Below, piece after piece: positions 5,866 through 6,189 of a DNA stretch of 6,189 nucleotides. Within the stretch, counting starts at the first letter, position 1. Each line of letters starts with the position of its first letter. The stretch is taken from contig JASJBY010000248.1 of assembly GCA_030066245.1 (NCBI GenBank), forward strand, positions 1 to 6,189. Reading direction: 5' to 3'. This DNA comes from Gammaproteobacteria bacterium. Lineage in GTDB: Bacteria > Pseudomonadota > Gammaproteobacteria > JAABTG01. Under the pieces are notes generated by a model, which saw only the letters and a list, made by a program, of their open reading frames with translations, made no database searches and was not told where the DNA came from. The position numbers and the translations under genes are program-made.

Positions 5866-6051
5866 TCAGCGACGCTCTGTTTCCGCCACCGGAAGCAGCC
5901 TCAGCTCGGGGTGAGGCCATTGCATCCGTTCCCTTACCCGGGCCAGGGACGCGTCGTCCTGTACCGTCTCGGCGCGCTGGGGGGCGCACTTCGCCGCACT
6001 CTTATTCTGGTGAAGGAGTTCGCCGCTGGCCATGTCATATACGTTGATCAT
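5866..6051 (-). CDS. Small orphan protein, 61 aa
   Basis: I do not recognise this protein. The ATG at 6051 has a purine-rich AGGGGAGAGAG site (6065-6055), with GGGGA ending eight bases upstream. The product starts MINVYDMASGELLHQ, a Y-D-x-x-S/T-G-E opening often seen in short cytoplasmic proteins. It continues with a Lys/Ala/Cys stretch (about 16-25) and a helix rich in Asp/Arg, and ends PHPELRLLPVAETERR. There is no signal peptide or membrane helix. It converges on the SIMPL gene across a 103-bp gap that holds no evident terminator. The 138 bases upstream of it, to the window end, hold nothing I can name. The competing plus-strand frames here lack ribosome binding sites and look like shadows. 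Confidence 0.5.
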   Translation of the reverse strand: MINVYDMASGELLHQNKSAAKCAPQRAETVQDDASLARVRERMQWPHPELRLLPVAETERR

Positions 6052-6054
6052 GAT

Positions 6055-6065
6055 CTCTCTCCCCT
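6055..6065 (-). promoter_or_regulatory. Shine-Dalgarno site of the 61-aa gene
   Basis: The minus strand reads AGGGGAGAGAG just ahead of the ATG at 6051, with GGGGA eight bases away. It is the main reason to believe the small gene. Confidence 0.45.
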
Positions 6066-6189
6066 GCCGTGCTGTGGAAACGTCACCGGTTCCTGGAACT
6101 CGACGACTGTCTACTGTTATGCAATGCGCGCGCCATGAGACTGGGATTTCAGAAACGGCCGCCGTGACCCCGATAAGCCTTTGACTTAA

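Noticed and set aside
5766..6138. Plus-strand open frames of 93 and 115 aa after the SIMPL gene
   Set aside because: Pro/Arg-rich, no ribosome binding site, and antisense to the better supported 61-aa gene.

Overview
The window is GC-rich bacterial chromosome, about 6.2 kb, with short intergenic gaps and a few small genes of unknown function. The 5' fragment is a polar/general amino-acid ABC ATPase of the AapP/BztD type. Together with a YggE-like SIMPL protein and a PilZ protein it suggests a Proteobacterium, probably a gammaproteobacterium. No rRNA, tRNA, CRISPR, transposase or phage gene is visible, so no species-level call is made.

Layout, left to right. Positions 1-663 (+) hold the 3' part of the amino-acid ABC transporter ATPase, cut by the window edge. 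A long imperfect hairpin (684-723) separates it from a convergent 52-residue orphan gene (743-901, -). Next is a small plus-strand hypothetical gene (about 1113-1379). Then comes a four-gene minus-strand block, in transcription order: APC-family amino-acid permease (4759-3410), Nudix hydrolase (3413-2970), PilZ-like protein (2925-2410) and a bacterial homologue of eIF2B alpha/archaeal ribose-1,5-bisphosphate isomerase (2346-1453). A 298-bp divergent region separates this block from a secreted SIMPL/DUF541 protein (5058-5762, +). A second small orphan gene with a good ribosome binding site (6051-5866, -) closes the window.

The minus-strand block is the most interesting part. The permease stop and the Nudix start overlap (TTGA), with a perfect AGGAGG before the TTG, so those two genes look translationally coupled. 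The PilZ and eIF2B-like genes follow at gaps of 44 and 63 bp in the same orientation. Three of the four products carry changes in signature motifs. The eIF2B/R15P-isomerase homologue has Ser where the isomerases have the catalytic Cys. The Nudix box is one residue short and has Gln for the conserved Arg. The PilZ DxSxxG motif reads DIHHAG. The block could be an amino-acid or nucleotide-sugar-responsive module of unknown function; this is inference from co-orientation and motifs only.
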